A stretch of 64,000 nt of DNA from Neorhizobium sp. SHOUNA12A (GCF_023006505.1 NZ_JALBGV010000004.1:1-64000); one strand, 5' to 3'; shown: positions 16,512-29,417, counted from the first letter of the stretch. The notes: generated from the sequence alone by a model not told the origin. Translations and numbers: made by a program.

Positions 16512-16952
16512 ATGCGCATCATATTTCGCGTCGCGCTTTCCTGCCTTTTGACGCTAGGGCTCAATGTCGCCGCCGAAGCCGGCGAAAATCAGAAACGCAG
16601 AAGCACTTCCTTCAAGCACGATTATTCAGCTTTCTTCACCGTGCAGCGGATCAGCGTTCGCACAAGTTGTTTTCCGGAAAAACTGGGGGCCATCCTTGCG
16701 CATATCGCGCGCGAGACCGGCCATAAGCCTATGGTCACGTCGGGCCATCGGCCGCATTCCGGCGGGTCTCAGCACAGTCATTGTTATGCGGCCGATATCC
16801 GGGTGCCGGGTGTGTCGGAGCGAGCAATCCTCGCAGCCGCAGCCAGCGCACCGGGTATCGGCGGCATCGGCCGCTATTGCAACGGCATCGTGCATGTGGA
16901 CGTCGGACCGAAACGCCAATGGGCGTATTGCGGCGGGCGGAAACGAGGCTAG
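16512..16952 (+). CDS. Secreted M15-family (D-Ala-D-Ala carboxypeptidase-like) protein
   Basis: A 146-residue exported protein. Residues 1-24 form a signal peptide (basic start, hydrophobic run, AEAG end). The rest matches the Peptidase_M15_3 pattern: TSGHRP, then HSHCYAAD giving the zinc His and Asp in the H-x6-D spacing of the family, and a late HVDVG supplying the second His-x-Asp. It may trim peptidoglycan peptides. Three or four Cys suggest disulfides in the periplasm. GGGGGA lies 5 nt before the chosen ATG at 16512. The last 4 nt (CTAG) overlap the convergent murJ stop. Confidence 0.8.
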   Translation: MRIIFRVALSCLLTLGLNVAAEAGENQKRRSTSFKHDYSAFFTVQRISVRTSCFPEKLGAILAHIARETGHKPMVTSGHRPHSGGSQHSHCYAADIRVPGVSERAILAAAASAPGIGGIGRYCNGIVHVDVGPKRQWAYCGGRKRG

Positions 16953-18517
16953 GTCTTCGGTTTCCGTTGCACGTTCCGGCGTATCATGCCGATATCGGCG
17001 CCACCGATCAGGAAGGCGCAGGCGAAATAGACGGTGATCGCCAGGACAAGCAGGCAGGCAAGTGCCGCGACCTGATGGATCAGCAGCGCATCCGGGGTCA
17101 GCCACGACCCGGCATAGCGGAGCGCAAAGATCAGCGCTGCGGACATGATACCTGTCGAGACGAGCAACAGGGCCGTACGCTTGGCGAGCGCCCATTCCCA
17201 GGTGAGATGACCGCGCCACACGAGCGTCGAAAACAGCAGCACGGTGTTCGTCCAACCGGCCGCGGCCTCGGCCGTCGCAATGCCGCGCTCGGCGATCAGT
17301 GGGAAAAGCGAAATCGCCAGGCCGGAATTGATGACCACCGAGAGCATCGTGAACCGCATCGGCGTCCTTGTGTCCTCGCGGGCATAAAAACCGGGCTGTA
17401 GCGCCTTGATCAGCACGAACCCCGGCAAGCCTATGCCATAGATCGCGAGGACGGAGGCGACGACCGAGGTGTTTTCGGCGGAGAAGGCACCGCGTTCATA
17501 AAGCACGCGAATGATCGCTTCCGACAGGATCCAGAGCCCGGCCGCAGCCGGAAGGGTCAGGAACAGCACGAATTCGATGGAGCGGTTCTGGGTATTGGCA
17601 GCCTCCTTGAGATGCCCGCCCTTCAGGGCACGCGCAAGTTCCGGCAAGAGCACGACGCCGACGGCGACGCCCACCACGCCCAGCGGAAGCTGGTAGATGC
17701 GGTCGGCATATTGGAGGGCGGCGATCGCGCCTTCCTTGCCGGAGGCGATCGCCTGGCCGATGATCTGGTTGATCTGGGTGATGCCGCCGGTCACGGCCGC
17801 TGGCACCGCAAGCACGAGGAGGCGCTTGACGTTCGGCGTCATCTTCGGGCGGCGGAAGCCGATGTTGATGCCGGCATGGCGCACGCCAGCATAGACCACG
17901 GCAAGCTGCAGGAGGCCGGCCGCCAGCACGCTCCAGGAGAGATACCAGGCGATGGTCAGCGGATCCGCATGGATCCAGAGGCCGTAGAACAAGGCACCGA
18001 TCATCACCACGTTCAGGAAAACCGGGGCGATGGCGGCAGCAAAGAAATGATGCAGCGAATTCAGCATGCCACTCAGCATCGCCGTCAGCGACATGCACAT
18101 CAGATAGGGGAACATAACCGCCGCTAAGCGGATGGTGATGGAGGTCTTTTCGGGATCGTCGGCGAAGCCCGGTGCGATGATCCATTCCACCAGCCACGGC
18201 ATCATCAGTTCCATGACGATGGTGATGATCATCAGGGCCGAGAACAGAACGCCGAAGACTTCTTCCGAAAAACGCTTGGCACCCTCGACGCCGTTCGCCT
18301 CGATCTCTTTCGAAAACAGCGGCACGAAGGCAGCGTTGAAGGCGCCCTCAGCAAACAGCCGGCGGAAAAGGTTCGGAAAACGGAAGGCGGCATAAAAGAC
18401 GTCGGCCATTGGGCCGGTGCCGAGTGCCGCCGCCATGAAGGTCTCGCGCGCAAAACCGAAAATCCGGCTGCCGAGGGTCGCTCCGCCGACGGTTGCGAAT
18501 TTCCGGACTAAGCTCAT
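16949..18517 (-). CDS. murJ: Lipid II flippase MurJ (MviN)
   Basis: Moves lipid-linked peptidoglycan precursor across the inner membrane. The 522-residue MOP-superfamily protein has about 14 membrane helices and the family start MSLVRKFATVGGATLGSRIFGFARE (shown here for its conserved Arg and Gly residues: R5, G11, R18, G21, R24). It starts 24 nt after glnD on the same strand, a conserved alphaproteobacterial pair. The stop codon overlaps the convergent peptidase gene through a shared CTAG. Confidence 0.95.
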   Translation of the reverse strand: MSLVRKFATVGGATLGSRIFGFARETFMAAALGTGPMADVFYAAFRFPNLFRRLFAEGAFNAAFVPLFSKEIEANGVEGAKRFSEEVFGVLFSALMIITIVMELMMPWLVEWIIAPGFADDPEKTSITIRLAAVMFPYLMCMSLTAMLSGMLNSLHHFFAAAIAPVFLNVVMIGALFYGLWIHADPLTIAWYLSWSVLAAGLLQLAVVYAGVRHAGINIGFRRPKMTPNVKRLLVLAVPAAVTGGITQINQIIGQAIASGKEGAIAALQYADRIYQLPLGVVGVAVGVVLLPELARALKGGHLKEAANTQNRSIEFVLFLTLPAAAGLWILSEAIIRVLYERGAFSAENTSVVASVLAIYGIGLPGFVLIKALQPGFYAREDTRTPMRFTMLSVVINSGLAISLFPLIAERGIATAEAAAGWTNTVLLFSTLVWRGHLTWEWALAKRTALLLVSTGIMSAALIFALRYAGSWLTPDALLIHQVAALACLLVLAITVYFACAFLIGGADIGMIRRNVQRKPKT

Positions 18518-18541
18518 CGGGCGGGACTCATCGGACGAAAC

Positions 18542-21379
18542 TCACACGCTTGCCTTGGACTTGCGCGGCTGCGACGCCTGATCCGGATTGGGGGCCGGCG
18601 CGATCATGCCCATCGGCATGCCGCTTCTCAGTTCGTCCTCCTGCTCGGACATTACAGCCTTCAGCCGCGCCGCGATATTACCCTGGCGGTTCTCGTTCAC
18701 GACCTTCTGGCCGACGAGATCGGTGACATAGAAGGTATCGATGACCTTTTCGCCGAAGGTGGTGATGCGTGCCGAATGGATGTCGAGCGAGAGATCCGCG
18801 AGCACTGCGGTGATATCTGCCAGCAGGCCGGTGCGGTCGAGGCATTCCACCTCGATGACCGTGAACTTGTTCGACAGGCCGTTCGAAAGAATAACCGATG
18901 GCGGAATGGTGAAGGTCTTGTTGCGCTTGCGGGACTTGGCGCGCGTCGCGATGACTTCCGGCAGGCGCTTCTTGCCCGACAGCACGTCCTCGATCATCCG
19001 GCTGATCGTGCCGGCGCGGCGCAATTCGTCCTCGTCCACCGGGAATTCGCGGTTGATCAGAATGGTGTCGAGCGCCCGCCCGTCCGAGGTCGTGAAGATC
19101 TGTGCGTCGGCAATGTTGGCGCCGGCTGCGGCACAGGCGCCGGCGATGATCGACAGCAGGCGCGGATGGTCCGGCGCCAGGACAGTGATCTCGGTGATGG
19201 CGTGGAAACTGTCCGTCCGCACCATGGTGGCGAGCGCCTGGCCCGCCTTGTCGGTGTCGCGGAGGAACTTCGTGTGACGGACCTGGTCGTCCAGCGAGAC
19301 CGACAGGAGGTAGGGCTGGTAGTGCAGTTTCGAATAGGTGCGGCGATCCTTGGCGCTCCAGTCGGCCAGTGCCTTGAAGAGCTCCTCTTCGGCAACCTTG
19401 GCGCGCTCCTTGCGCGATACCTCGGAGAAACCGCCCGAGAGCAGCAGCTCGGTCTCGTAATAGAGCGTGCGCAGCAGCTGGCCCTTCCAGCCGTTCCAGA
19501 CACCCGGGCCAACGGCGCGGATATCGCAGATGGTCAGGATCAACAGCAGCTTCAGCCTGTCCATCGACTGTACCTTCTCGGCGAAGTCGGTAATCGTCTT
19601 GCGGTCGTGCAGGTCGCGGGTCTGGGCTGTCATCGACATCAGGAGATGCACTTCGATCAGCCAGACCACGAGTTCGGTCTGCTTGGCATTGAGGCCGAGA
19701 CGCGGGCAAAGCTTGCGGGCGATGCGGGCGCCGGCGATCGAATGATCCTCCTGGCGGCCCTTGGCGACATCGTGCAGCAGCACGGCGACATAAAGCGCCT
19801 CGCGCTCTTCGACACTCGGCATCACCTTGTTGGCGAGCGGGTGGATATCGGCGGCCTTGCCCCTGTCGACTTCCGACAGCGCTTCGACGGAGCGGATCAG
19901 GTGCTCGTCGACCGTATAATGATGATACATGTTGAACTGCATCATCGCGACGACCTTGCCGAATTCCGGAATGAAGCGGCCGAGCACGCCCGCCTCATTC
20001 ATCCGACGCAGCATCAGTGCCGGATCACGCCGCGAGGTCAGCATGGAGAGGAAAAGCCGGTTGGCCTCCTCGTCCTCGCGCACCTCGTTGTCGATCAGCG
20101 AAAGCGAGCGGGTCATGCGCTTCAGGGCATCGGGATGGAGCTCAAGCCCGTTGATATCGGCCACATGGAAAAAGCGGATGATATTGACCGGATCGCGCTT
20201 GAAGACATTCGGATCGGCAAGCGTGATGCGACCGCGGTCCACCACGAATTCAACGGTGCCGGGGATCTTGTGAAGACGCTTGGTGAAACGCGAGATGACG
20301 CGGTTGGTAAGGCCGGGTGCCGCCTTCGCCTGCTGCTCTTCGAGTGCTGCGCAGAGAATGCGGGTCAGATCGCCGACATTCTTCGACACGAGAAAATAGT
20401 GCTTCATGAAGCGTTCGACGGCGGAAAGGCCGGGGCGCGAGTGATAACCGAGGCTCTCGGCAATCTCGCGCTGGATGTCGAACGAAAGACGTTCCTCGGC
20501 CTTGCCGGTCAGGAAATGCATCTGGCACCGCACCGCCCAGAGGAAGTCGTCCGCCTTTTCGAACGAGCGGGCTTCTTCGCGCGAGAGAACGCCCAGCTTC
20601 ACCAGTTCGGTCGTCTCGCGGACGCGGTAGTAATATTTGGCGATCCAGAAGAGGGTGTGGAGGTCCCGCAGGCCACCCTTGCCTTCCTTGACGTTCGGCT
20701 CGACCAGATAACGCGTATCGCCGGCCTTCTCGTGGCGATTGTCGCGCTCGGCAAGTTTGGCGGCAATGAATTCCGGACCGGTATCGGCGACGATTTCGTT
20801 GTCGAAACGGCTCTCGAGGTCGTTCACCAGCGCCTCGCGGCCGCAGATGTAGCGGCTTTCGAGGATAGCGGTGCGGATCGTCATATCCGTCTTGGAGAGA
20901 CGGATGCATTCTTCAACGGTGCGGGTCGCGTGGCCAACCTTGAAGCCCATGTCCCACAGCACGTAGAGCAGGAACTCGACGGCCTTGCGCATGGTCTCGG
21001 TATTTCGCGGAGGCAGCAGGAACAGCAGGTCGATGTCCGAACCCGGCGCCAGCGTGTCGCGGCCATAACCGCCGACGGCTGCCACGGCGATATCCGTGCC
21101 CTCGGTATAGAGGCCTTCGGCAATCGTCTCGTAAAGAACGCGGATCAGCTGGTCCTGGAGCCAGGAGATGCGGCGGGCGCAATTCAGCCCGCTGCCGTCC
21201 TTGGAGAGAAGCTGGCGGGCCTTCTCGCGGCCCTCGACGCTTGCCCGGCGCAGCAACGGCAGAAGCGCCGCCCGCAATTCCAGCTGGGGGCGATCCTTGT
21301 CCTTGACGATCGCCCTGCAATCGGCCCGAAGACGGGCCACGTCGAGAAGTTCAGAAAAATCGATGTCGTGTCTGGCCAT
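18542..21379 (-). CDS. glnD: Bifunctional uridylyltransferase/uridylyl-removing enzyme GlnD
   Basis: The primary nitrogen sensor: uridylylates PII proteins (GlnB/GlnK) when glutamine is low and removes UMP when it is high. The 945-residue protein has the nucleotidyltransferase motif [18 protein letters not shown] at about 115-133, a central linker, an HD hydrolase domain ([12 protein letters not shown]) and two C-terminal ACT domains for glutamine. The ATG at 21379 has AGGA 5 nt upstream; an in-frame start at 21442 would add a non-conserved tail. Functionally linked to rpoN and ptsN in this window through nitrogen control. Confidence 0.97.
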   Translation of the reverse strand: MARHDIDFSELLDVARLRADCRAIVKDKDRPQLELRAALLPLLRRASVEGREKARQLLSKDGSGLNCARRISWLQDQLIRVLYETIAEGLYTEGTDIAVAAVGGYGRDTLAPGSDIDLLFLLPPRNTETMRKAVEFLLYVLWDMGFKVGHATRTVEECIRLSKTDMTIRTAILESRYICGREALVNDLESRFDNEIVADTGPEFIAAKLAERDNRHEKAGDTRYLVEPNVKEGKGGLRDLHTLFWIAKYYYRVRETTELVKLGVLSREEARSFEKADDFLWAVRCQMHFLTGKAEERLSFDIQREIAESLGYHSRPGLSAVERFMKHYFLVSKNVGDLTRILCAALEEQQAKAAPGLTNRVISRFTKRLHKIPGTVEFVVDRGRITLADPNVFKRDPVNIIRFFHVADINGLELHPDALKRMTRSLSLIDNEVREDEEANRLFLSMLTSRRDPALMLRRMNEAGVLGRFIPEFGKVVAMMQFNMYHHYTVDEHLIRSVEALSEVDRGKAADIHPLANKVMPSVEEREALYVAVLLHDVAKGRQEDHSIAGARIARKLCPRLGLNAKQTELVVWLIEVHLLMSMTAQTRDLHDRKTITDFAEKVQSMDRLKLLLILTICDIRAVGPGVWNGWKGQLLRTLYYETELLLSGGFSEVSRKERAKVAEEELFKALADWSAKDRRTYSKLHYQPYLLSVSLDDQVRHTKFLRDTDKAGQALATMVRTDSFHAITEITVLAPDHPRLLSIIAGACAAAGANIADAQIFTTSDGRALDTILINREFPVDEDELRRAGTISRMIEDVLSGKKRLPEVIATRAKSRKRNKTFTIPPSVILSNGLSNKFTVIEVECLDRTGLLADITAVLADLSLDIHSARITTFGEKVIDTFYVTDLVGQKVVNENRQGNIAARLKAVMSEQEDELRSGMPMGMIAPAPNPDQASQPRKSKASV

Positions 21380-21491
21380 ATTATCCTGCCGGTGCCCGGC
21401 CTGCGGAGGGAGGCTATAATCTTTTTGAGGCACCTTGACCAACGATTATCATCATCGGACGTTTCAAAGTTGTTGCTTCCCGCTTTGAAGT

Positions 21492-22523
21492 TCAAGGCCG
21501 TGTTTTTATCGCACCGCCGTCTTGTGCGGCCCTTGCCTCGGCTCTCCATTGCTTGGGGCTCATGCCCGTCACGCGGCGGAATTCACGGTTGAAGTTCGAT
21601 TTCGTCGAGAAGCCGACGTCCAGCATCACCTGGATCACCGTCCGTTCGGTCTCCCGCAAGAGGCGGCAGGCTTCAGCGATACGGCGATCGTTGACGAACT
21701 GCGAGACATTCAACCCCCTCGCGCGATTGATGACGGCAGAGGCCTCGCGGGCCGGAAGCCTTGCCTTGCGGGAAAGCTTCGCAAGGCTCAGATCCTCGCT
21801 CTTGTAAAGCTCGCCCTCTTCCAGAGCCGCCTCGATCCGGGATAGCGCGACCTTATCCTCTTCCGTTGGCTCGACGGAAGGCGAAGCCGCAGTCGGCTTG
21901 GCCGACGAAAAATCCGGTGAAAAATAGTAAGCGATTACCACGGCCATTGCCGTGAGGTTCATGATCGTAACCGCCACCGGTACGTCACGGGCGCCGTAGA
22001 TATTGGTGTAGACGGCGAGCGCGGCATCGCTGATAGCGAAGAACAGCATCAAGCCCGCAGTCAATCGGGCAGCGCGCAACGCCGGACGAACCCGCTGCAG
22101 GGAGGCTTCGGCCATCACGTCGTCTCCGCCCGAGACCGTCTGCCTGTAGAGCGCAACGCCGTAGCCGAAGAAGATCACCAGCAGCAGTGGATCGACAAGA
22201 TCGCGGAAGAAGCCAACCGCCACTGCCACGACGCAGGGCACCACGGCGTGCAACCAAGGCTGTTCTAGAGGTTTTGCGGTCAGGCCGCGGAACGCCAGGA
22301 AGGCAAGCGGCGGCATGATGGACGCGGTGATCGGCAAAAAGGGCACCAATCCGTCGACCCCGTAGCCGAAACGCAGCCCTACGCCGACGCCCTGGAAGGC
22401 ATAGAGCACAAGGAACGCATAGAAATAGCGACGCGTTCCGGGCAGTTCGACGCCCTTCAGGCTGCGATAAAGCGTCAGCGCGAAGACGAGGCCGGCAAGA
22501 AAAGGCAAGGGAACGGACAGCAC
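21492..22523 (-). CDS. Membrane-anchored AraC-family transcriptional regulator (7 TM + HTH)
   Basis: A 343-residue regulator in which residues 1-205 form about seven hydrophobic helices and residues about 225-335 form an AraC-type double helix-turn-helix, with the RVTGMSPKQWRAEARAA signature near the end. A Ser/Pro/Glu-rich linker joins them. The layout suggests a one-component sensor that binds DNA from the membrane. The start is a GTG at 22523 with a weak upstream GGG; no ATG gives the first helix. Target genes are unknown; neighbours glnD and mutS are housekeeping and give no hint. Confidence 0.85.
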   Translation of the reverse strand: MLSVPLPFLAGLVFALTLYRSLKGVELPGTRRYFYAFLVLYAFQGVGVGLRFGYGVDGLVPFLPITASIMPPLAFLAFRGLTAKPLEQPWLHAVVPCVVAVAVGFFRDLVDPLLLVIFFGYGVALYRQTVSGGDDVMAEASLQRVRPALRAARLTAGLMLFFAISDAALAVYTNIYGARDVPVAVTIMNLTAMAVVIAYYFSPDFSSAKPTAASPSVEPTEEDKVALSRIEAALEEGELYKSEDLSLAKLSRKARLPAREASAVINRARGLNVSQFVNDRRIAEACRLLRETERTVIQVMLDVGFSTKSNFNREFRRVTGMSPKQWRAEARAAQDGGAIKTRP

Positions 22524-22676
22524 GCAGGATACCCGATGAAACGGCCTCGATCATGATCTGGAAGGCATTAGCATGTTCAGGCCGAAATGGCATGCGGATC
22601 GAGGGTCCGAAGGAGGCGATCCTCGGCGCGGTCTCTCACCTGCTAAATCGCGCACTCTGAACGCGTTGTCGAAACG

Positions 22677-25409
22677 TCAGGCCTTGAGCTGCTTCTTCAG
22701 CGCGTAAAGCGCGTCCAGAGCTTCACGGGGCGTCATGTCGTCCGGGTTGATGGCCTTCAGCGCGTCCTCGACCTTGGACGGCCCGGCGCGCTTGGCTTCT
22801 TCGCGGCGGACCGCCACCTGGAAGAGCGGCAGGTCGTCGATCAGCTGGCTCGCCGGGTTCTTGCGGTCGGAATCCTCGAGCTTGGTCAGCACGTCGCGGG
22901 CACGGGCGACCACCGAGTCGGGAAGACCCGCCAGTCGCGCGACCTGAATGCCATAGGAACGGTCGGCAGCACCGGGGCCGACTTCGTGCAGGAAGATCAC
23001 CTCGCCATCCCATTCCTTCACCCGCATCGTGGCGTTCGAAAGCCGGTTCAGCTTCTCCGAGAGCGCGGTCAGCTCGTGGAAATGGGTGGCGAACAGGCCG
23101 CGGCATCTGTTCGCCTCGTGCAGGTGCTCGACCGCCGCCCAGGCGATCGACAGGCCGTCGAAGGTCGCCGTGCCACGGCCGATCTCGTCGAGGATGACCA
23201 GCGAACGATCGCTCGCCTGGTTGAGGATGGCGGCGGTCTCGACCATCTCGACCATGAAGGTGGAACGCCCCCGGGCCAGATCGTCCGAAGCGCCGACGCG
23301 CGAAAAAAGCCGGTCGACGATGCCGATATGGGCGGAGGTCGCCGGCACGAAGGAACCCATCTGGGCGAGGATGGCGATCAAAGCGTTCTGGCGCAGGAAG
23401 GTCGACTTACCGCCCATGTTCGGACCGGTGAGCAGCCAGAGCGCCCCGAACTCGCCGCCATTATGCGGCGAGAGATCGCAATCATTGGCGATGAACGGGC
23501 CTATGGACTGCCTGCGCAGAGCCTGCTCGACCACCGGGTGGCGACCGCCTTCGATCGCGAACATGCGCGAGGCATCCACGACCGGCCGGCGATAACTCCA
23601 TTCGTCGGCGAGCATGGCAAGGCCTGCCGCGACGTCGATCACCGCCAGCGCCCGGGCGCCGGCCTTGATCGCCTCCGCCTCCGAGGTCACGGCTGCGACC
23701 ATCCTGTCGAAGGCTTCCAGCTCGATGGTCAGGGCCTTGTCGGCGGCGTTGGCGATGCGGCTTTCGAGATCGGCAAGTTCCGTCGTCGTGAAACGCATGG
23801 CACTCGCCATGGTCTGGCGGTGGATGAAGCGCGCCTTGCCTTCAGGCGTATCGGTCATCGTGCCGGAATTGCCGGCCGTCACCTCGATGAAATAACCGAG
23901 CACGTTGTTGTGCTTGATCTTCAGCGACTTGATGCCGGTCTCCTCGGCATATTGGAGCTGGAGCGCGGCAATCACCCGCCGCGACTGGTCGCGCAACGCC
24001 CGCACCTCGTCGAGGTCCGAATGAGCGCCATCGGCGAGGAAGCCACCGTCGCGCTTCAGAAGCGGCAGTTCCCGCGCCAGCATGTTGCCGAGCATGGATT
24101 CCAGATGAAGCGGCAAAGCCTTTAGGTCGTCGAGCGCTTGCCCCAGCTCCTCGGGCAACATGGCCCTGTCGAGAAAGCCCGCGACACCGCGGGCCGCTTC
24201 CAGCCCCTGCAGGATACTGCCGAGATCACGCGGGCCACCGCGGTCGAGCACCAGGCGCGACAGGGCGCGCGGCATATCCGGCACGTGCTTCAACCCGGAG
24301 CGCAGCTCGCTGCAGAGCGAGGGTTCTTCCAGAAGGAAGGAAATGGAATCGAGACGCCGGTTGATGCGGTCGGGATCCGTCAGTGGCGACATCAGCCGCT
24401 CGGCGAGCAAACGAGCGCCGCCGCCGGTCACCGTGCGATCGATCGCCTTCAGAAGCGTGCCTTCGCGCTCCCCGGACAAAGTCTTGGTCAGCTCCAGATT
24501 GCCGCGGGTCGCGGGGTCGATGAACAGCGTCGAGGCGCCGCTTTCGCGCTCGGGGCGTCCGAGCGGCGGACGTTCGGCGATCTGGGTCTTTTCCACATAG
24601 GCGACGGCGGCCGCGGCGGCTGCGAGTTCTGCGCGGGAAAAATTGCCGAAACCATCGAGCGTGCCGACACCGAAATAACGGGTGATGCGGCCTTCTGCAC
24701 TGGCGCTGTCGAAGAGCACGGACGGTTGCGGCACCGCGACCTTGCCGAGCACGTCGAAGACGGGTTTGAGCTCGGCATCATGAAACATCGTATCCGGCAG
24801 GATCAGTTCACGCGGATCGATGCGCAGGATATCGGCAAGCAGCCGCGACTGATCGGTCTCCGCCAGCCGAAAGACGCCGGTCGAGATATCGATCCAGGCA
24901 AGCGCCAGAAGCGGTTCGGCGGCTCCCTTGATGCGGGCGAGCGCCATCAGGTAATTCGACTCGAACGGTGAGAGGAGCTTTTCCTCGGTAATCGTGCCGG
25001 GCGTCACCAGCCGCACGACATCGCGTTTCACCACCGATTTCGAGCCGCGTTTCTTGGCCTCCGCCGGGTCTTCCACCTGTTCGCAGACTGCGACGCGGAA
25101 ACCGAGCGAGATCAGCTTCTGCAGATAGTCGTCGGCGGCATGCACCGGCACGCCGCACATGGGGATTTCGCGGCCGAGATGCTGGCCACGCTTGGTGAGC
25201 GTGATGCCGAGCGCGCGAGACGCATCGACCGCATCCTCGAAGAAGAGCTCGTAGAAATCGCCCATGCGGTAGAAGAGCAGCGAACCCGGATTGTTCGCCT
25301 TGATCTCGATATATTGCTCCATCATCGGCGTTGCGGACGCGCGACTTTCCTCCGAGGCAAGCTCGGCAGTATTCAGGGCCTCGATGGGGAATCTTTCAAA
25401 CTGGGTCAC
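22677..25409 (-). CDS. mutS: DNA mismatch repair protein MutS
   Basis: Recognises mismatches and small loops and starts methyl-independent repair with MutL. The protein shows the mismatch-binding domain I with [17 protein letters not shown] (the Phe-x-Glu type wedge is reduced to the FYELF motif), connector, lever, clamp and an ATPase with Walker [10 protein letters not shown], Walker B-type [11 protein letters not shown] and the ATHFHEL loop. The start is uncertain: the frame is open to a GTG at 25505, but relatives have about 20-30 residues before MMEQYIEIK, so I favour the GTG at 25409 (910 residues). Divergent from tme. Confidence 0.93.
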   Translation of the reverse strand: MTQFERFPIEALNTAELASEESRASATPMMEQYIEIKANNPGSLLFYRMGDFYELFFEDAVDASRALGITLTKRGQHLGREIPMCGVPVHAADDYLQKLISLGFRVAVCEQVEDPAEAKKRGSKSVVKRDVVRLVTPGTITEEKLLSPFESNYLMALARIKGAAEPLLALAWIDISTGVFRLAETDQSRLLADILRIDPRELILPDTMFHDAELKPVFDVLGKVAVPQPSVLFDSASAEGRITRYFGVGTLDGFGNFSRAELAAAAAAVAYVEKTQIAERPPLGRPERESGASTLFIDPATRGNLELTKTLSGEREGTLLKAIDRTVTGGGARLLAERLMSPLTDPDRINRRLDSISFLLEEPSLCSELRSGLKHVPDMPRALSRLVLDRGGPRDLGSILQGLEAARGVAGFLDRAMLPEELGQALDDLKALPLHLESMLGNMLARELPLLKRDGGFLADGAHSDLDEVRALRDQSRRVIAALQLQYAEETGIKSLKIKHNNVLGYFIEVTAGNSGTMTDTPEGKARFIHRQTMASAMRFTTTELADLESRIANAADKALTIELEAFDRMVAAVTSEAEAIKAGARALAVIDVAAGLAMLADEWSYRRPVVDASRMFAIEGGRHPVVEQALRRQSIGPFIANDCDLSPHNGGEFGALWLLTGPNMGGKSTFLRQNALIAILAQMGSFVPATSAHIGIVDRLFSRVGASDDLARGRSTFMVEMVETAAILNQASDRSLVILDEIGRGTATFDGLSIAWAAVEHLHEANRCRGLFATHFHELTALSEKLNRLSNATMRVKEWDGEVIFLHEVGPGAADRSYGIQVARLAGLPDSVVARARDVLTKLEDSDRKNPASQLIDDLPLFQVAVRREEAKRAGPSKVEDALKAINPDDMTPREALDALYALKKQLKA

Positions 25410-25522
25410 GGAACCGATTTTTTGTTGCGCGCTGGAACTTGCGACACTATCGATGAAGACACCTGAAAGACAACATCTGCCGCGGCCTAGAGGACGGCTG
25501 CCCACAAAAAGCTGGAGGAGAC

Positions 25523-27820
<2,298 letters not shown>

Positions 27821-27842
27821 GTTTCTTGTAAACAGGACCCAA

Positions 27843-27871
27843 GTGGACTAAGTTCAGTGAACTAAGTCCAC
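27843..27871. promoter_or_regulatory. 29-bp palindromic operator of the toxin-antitoxin module
   Basis: A near-perfect palindrome: outer arms GTGGACT (27843-27849) and AGTCCAC (27865-27871), inner AGTTCA/TGAACT; 26 of 29 positions match the reverse complement. TTGTAA at 27826-27831 and TAAGTT at 27849-27854 (17 nt apart) could be the -35 and -10, so a bound antitoxin would block the promoter. Confidence 0.6.
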
Positions 27872-27886
27872 CTGGATACTTGCTGC

Positions 27887-28132
27887 GTGAAAACCGTCAA
27901 CATCCATGAAGCCAAGACGCATTTGTCGCGCCTCGTCGAAGAGGCGGCAAACGGCGAAGCGTTCGTCATCGCCAAGGCCGGCAAGCCGATGGTGAAGGTC
28001 GTGCCGCTAGAGGAAGCGCCGAAGAAGAAGCGGCGAATCGGCGTTCTTGATGGTCAATTTTTCATTCCCGACGATCTGGACAAGGGAATGGACAAGGAGA
28101 TCGAGGACCTGTTTTACGGCAACCATGAATGA
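27887..28132 (+). CDS. Antitoxin, Phd/YefM family
   Basis: An 81-residue antitoxin. The N-terminal half is a Phd-type DNA-binding fold (VNIHEAKTHLSRLVEEAANG, then FVIAKAGKPMVKVVPL), and the C-terminal half is charged, with KKKRRIG and an acidic tail that would wrap the toxin. It starts with GTG at 27887, 16 nt after the operator palindrome, and its TGA overlaps the toxin ATG as ATGA. The standard role is to neutralise the adjacent PIN toxin and repress its own operon. Confidence 0.9.
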   Translation: MKTVNIHEAKTHLSRLVEEAANGEAFVIAKAGKPMVKVVPLEEAPKKKRRIGVLDGQFFIPDDLDKGMDKEIEDLFYGNHE

Positions 28133-28518
28133 AAATACTGCTGGATTCGCATCTTCTGGTGTGGCTTGTCGGGGCATCCCACCGGTTGCCTTTGATAGCG
28201 CGGGAAATTATTGAGGACCCTGATCACGAAATTTTCTTCAGTTCAGCCAGCATCTGGGAACTGTCGATCAAATACTCATCCGGAAAAATCGGGCTCGAGC
28301 TTCCGCCCCGCATGCTCCATCGGGTCCTAATCGAAAGTGGTTTCGGTGAATTGGCGGTCACAGCCTCTCATGCGCTCGAGGTAGACTCGCTTCAACAGAT
28401 TCATAAGGACCCGTTCGACCGCATCCTTATCGCGCAAAGCATGAGCGCAGGCATGTTATTGCTGACTTCGGACGAAACCATAGCCAAATACAGCGGCCCG
28501 ATCCGGCTCGTCCGCTAG
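28129..28518 (+). CDS. VapC-like PIN-domain toxin
   Basis: A 129-residue predicted Mg-dependent ribonuclease. The PIN acidic residues are present: Asp6 (ILLDSH), Glu44 (SIWELS), Asp94 and Asp97 (KDPFDR) and Asp115 (TSDETIAKY). Targets of VapC toxins are usually tRNA or rRNA; this target is unknown. It overlaps the antitoxin by 4 nt. The pair sits between tme and olsB, which I recall as neighbours in S. meliloti, so it looks like a local insertion. Confidence 0.92.
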   Translation: MKILLDSHLLVWLVGASHRLPLIAREIIEDPDHEIFFSSASIWELSIKYSSGKIGLELPPRMLHRVLIESGFGELAVTASHALEVDSLQQIHKDPFDRILIAQSMSAGMLLLTSDETIAKYSGPIRLVR

Positions 28519-28525
28519 ACTAGGA

Positions 28526-28541
28526 GCGTTTCGAGAAACGC
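28526..28541. terminator. Hairpin between convergent vapC and olsB
   Basis: A 6-bp stem GCGTTT/AAACGC with a CGAG loop lies exactly between the two stop codons (28518 and 28545). There is no T-run on either side, so its strength as a terminator is doubtful. Confidence 0.4.
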
Positions 28542-28544
28542 CGG

Positions 28545-29417
28545 CTAGCTCGCGAAACGTCCCGCGTCGGCGCCGAAATGGGTGATGTAACGATCCGAGA
28601 TCGAGGCGATCGGCAAGACGATCAGCACATCAGTGGTATTGAAAGCGTGGTCGATAACCGCACCGTCGCCTACCATGGCGCCGAGGCGCAGATATCCCTT
28701 GATCAGCGGCGGCAGCAAGGAAAGCGCCCTGCGAGTGTTGACGTCTTCCATCGGCATCAGGTCCATCGGGCGATAGAGTTCCGGCCGTGCCGAAACCGCC
28801 CAATCGCCCTTGGTCGAGACCGTGTGGTGCAGGAAAGACAGCGCCACGGCGTGTTCTTCGGGCGAAACGCCCGGGAAGGACGCGCAGCCGAACATCGCGT
28901 TCATGCCGTGCTTCAGCGAATAGGCCCAATTGCCCTGCCAGAGCAATTCGACGGTGCGCTTGGTACGGTAGTCGGGCAGTACGCAGGAGCGGCCGAGCTC
29001 CATGAACTGTTTGTCGGGATGACGCGCAAGCAGCGGCTCGATGTCGAATTCCGATGCCGAATAGAAGCCGTTATTGGCTAACGCCACTTCCTGGCGCAGC
29101 AGGCGGTAAGTGCCGACGATCTGATCTTCGATGTCACCCTCGATTGCATTGTCGACGACCAGAAGGTGGTCGCAGATCGCATCAAAGGCATCGACATCAC
29201 GGCGGCGGCGCATGGCGTCGGGGCTAAGTGTCGCGTGCATTTCTTCAACGAAGACGCGATATCGAACCGCCTGCGCGGCATCGATTTCACGCTCGCTGCG
29301 GGCAAGCCGAGTTTCGAGCGTGCCAATGCGGCCGAAGACATCGCCGCTTACCGGAGCAGAGGCCGGCGCCTGGTTTGTTTCAGGTATCACTTCACGGTTC
29401 AGGAGTTCGATTGCCAA
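28545..29417 (-). CDS. olsB: L-ornithine N-alpha-acyltransferase OlsB
   Basis: Transfers a 3-hydroxyacyl group from acyl carrier protein to the alpha-amino group of ornithine, giving lyso-ornithine lipid, which OlsA then acylates. Ornithine lipids replace phospholipids under phosphate limitation. The 290-residue GNAT-like protein contains AQAVRYRVFVEEM near residue 50, the segment FMELGRSCVLPDYR and a long C-terminal part typical of OlsB. The TTG at 29417 is supported by GGGGAG 7 nt upstream. Gene order next to tme agrees with S. meliloti. In S. meliloti this gene is under PhoB control; no Pho box was identified here. Confidence 0.92.
   Translation of the reverse strand: MAIELLNREVIPETNQAPASAPVSGDVFGRIGTLETRLARSEREIDAAQAVRYRVFVEEMHATLSPDAMRRRRDVDAFDAICDHLLVVDNAIEGDIEDQIVGTYRLLRQEVALANNGFYSASEFDIEPLLARHPDKQFMELGRSCVLPDYRTKRTVELLWQGNWAYSLKHGMNAMFGCASFPGVSPEEHAVALSFLHHTVSTKGDWAVSARPELYRPMDLMPMEDVNTRRALSLLPPLIKGYLRLGAMVGDGAVIDHAFNTTDVLIVLPIASISDRYITHFGADAGRFAS

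Noticed and set aside
18776..21592. A 938-codon open frame on the plus strand opposite glnD
   Set aside because: It mirrors a certain gene (glnD) in a high-GC genome, has no ribosome site or recognisable domain, and its composition (His, Arg, Gly, Asp-rich) is typical of antisense shadows.
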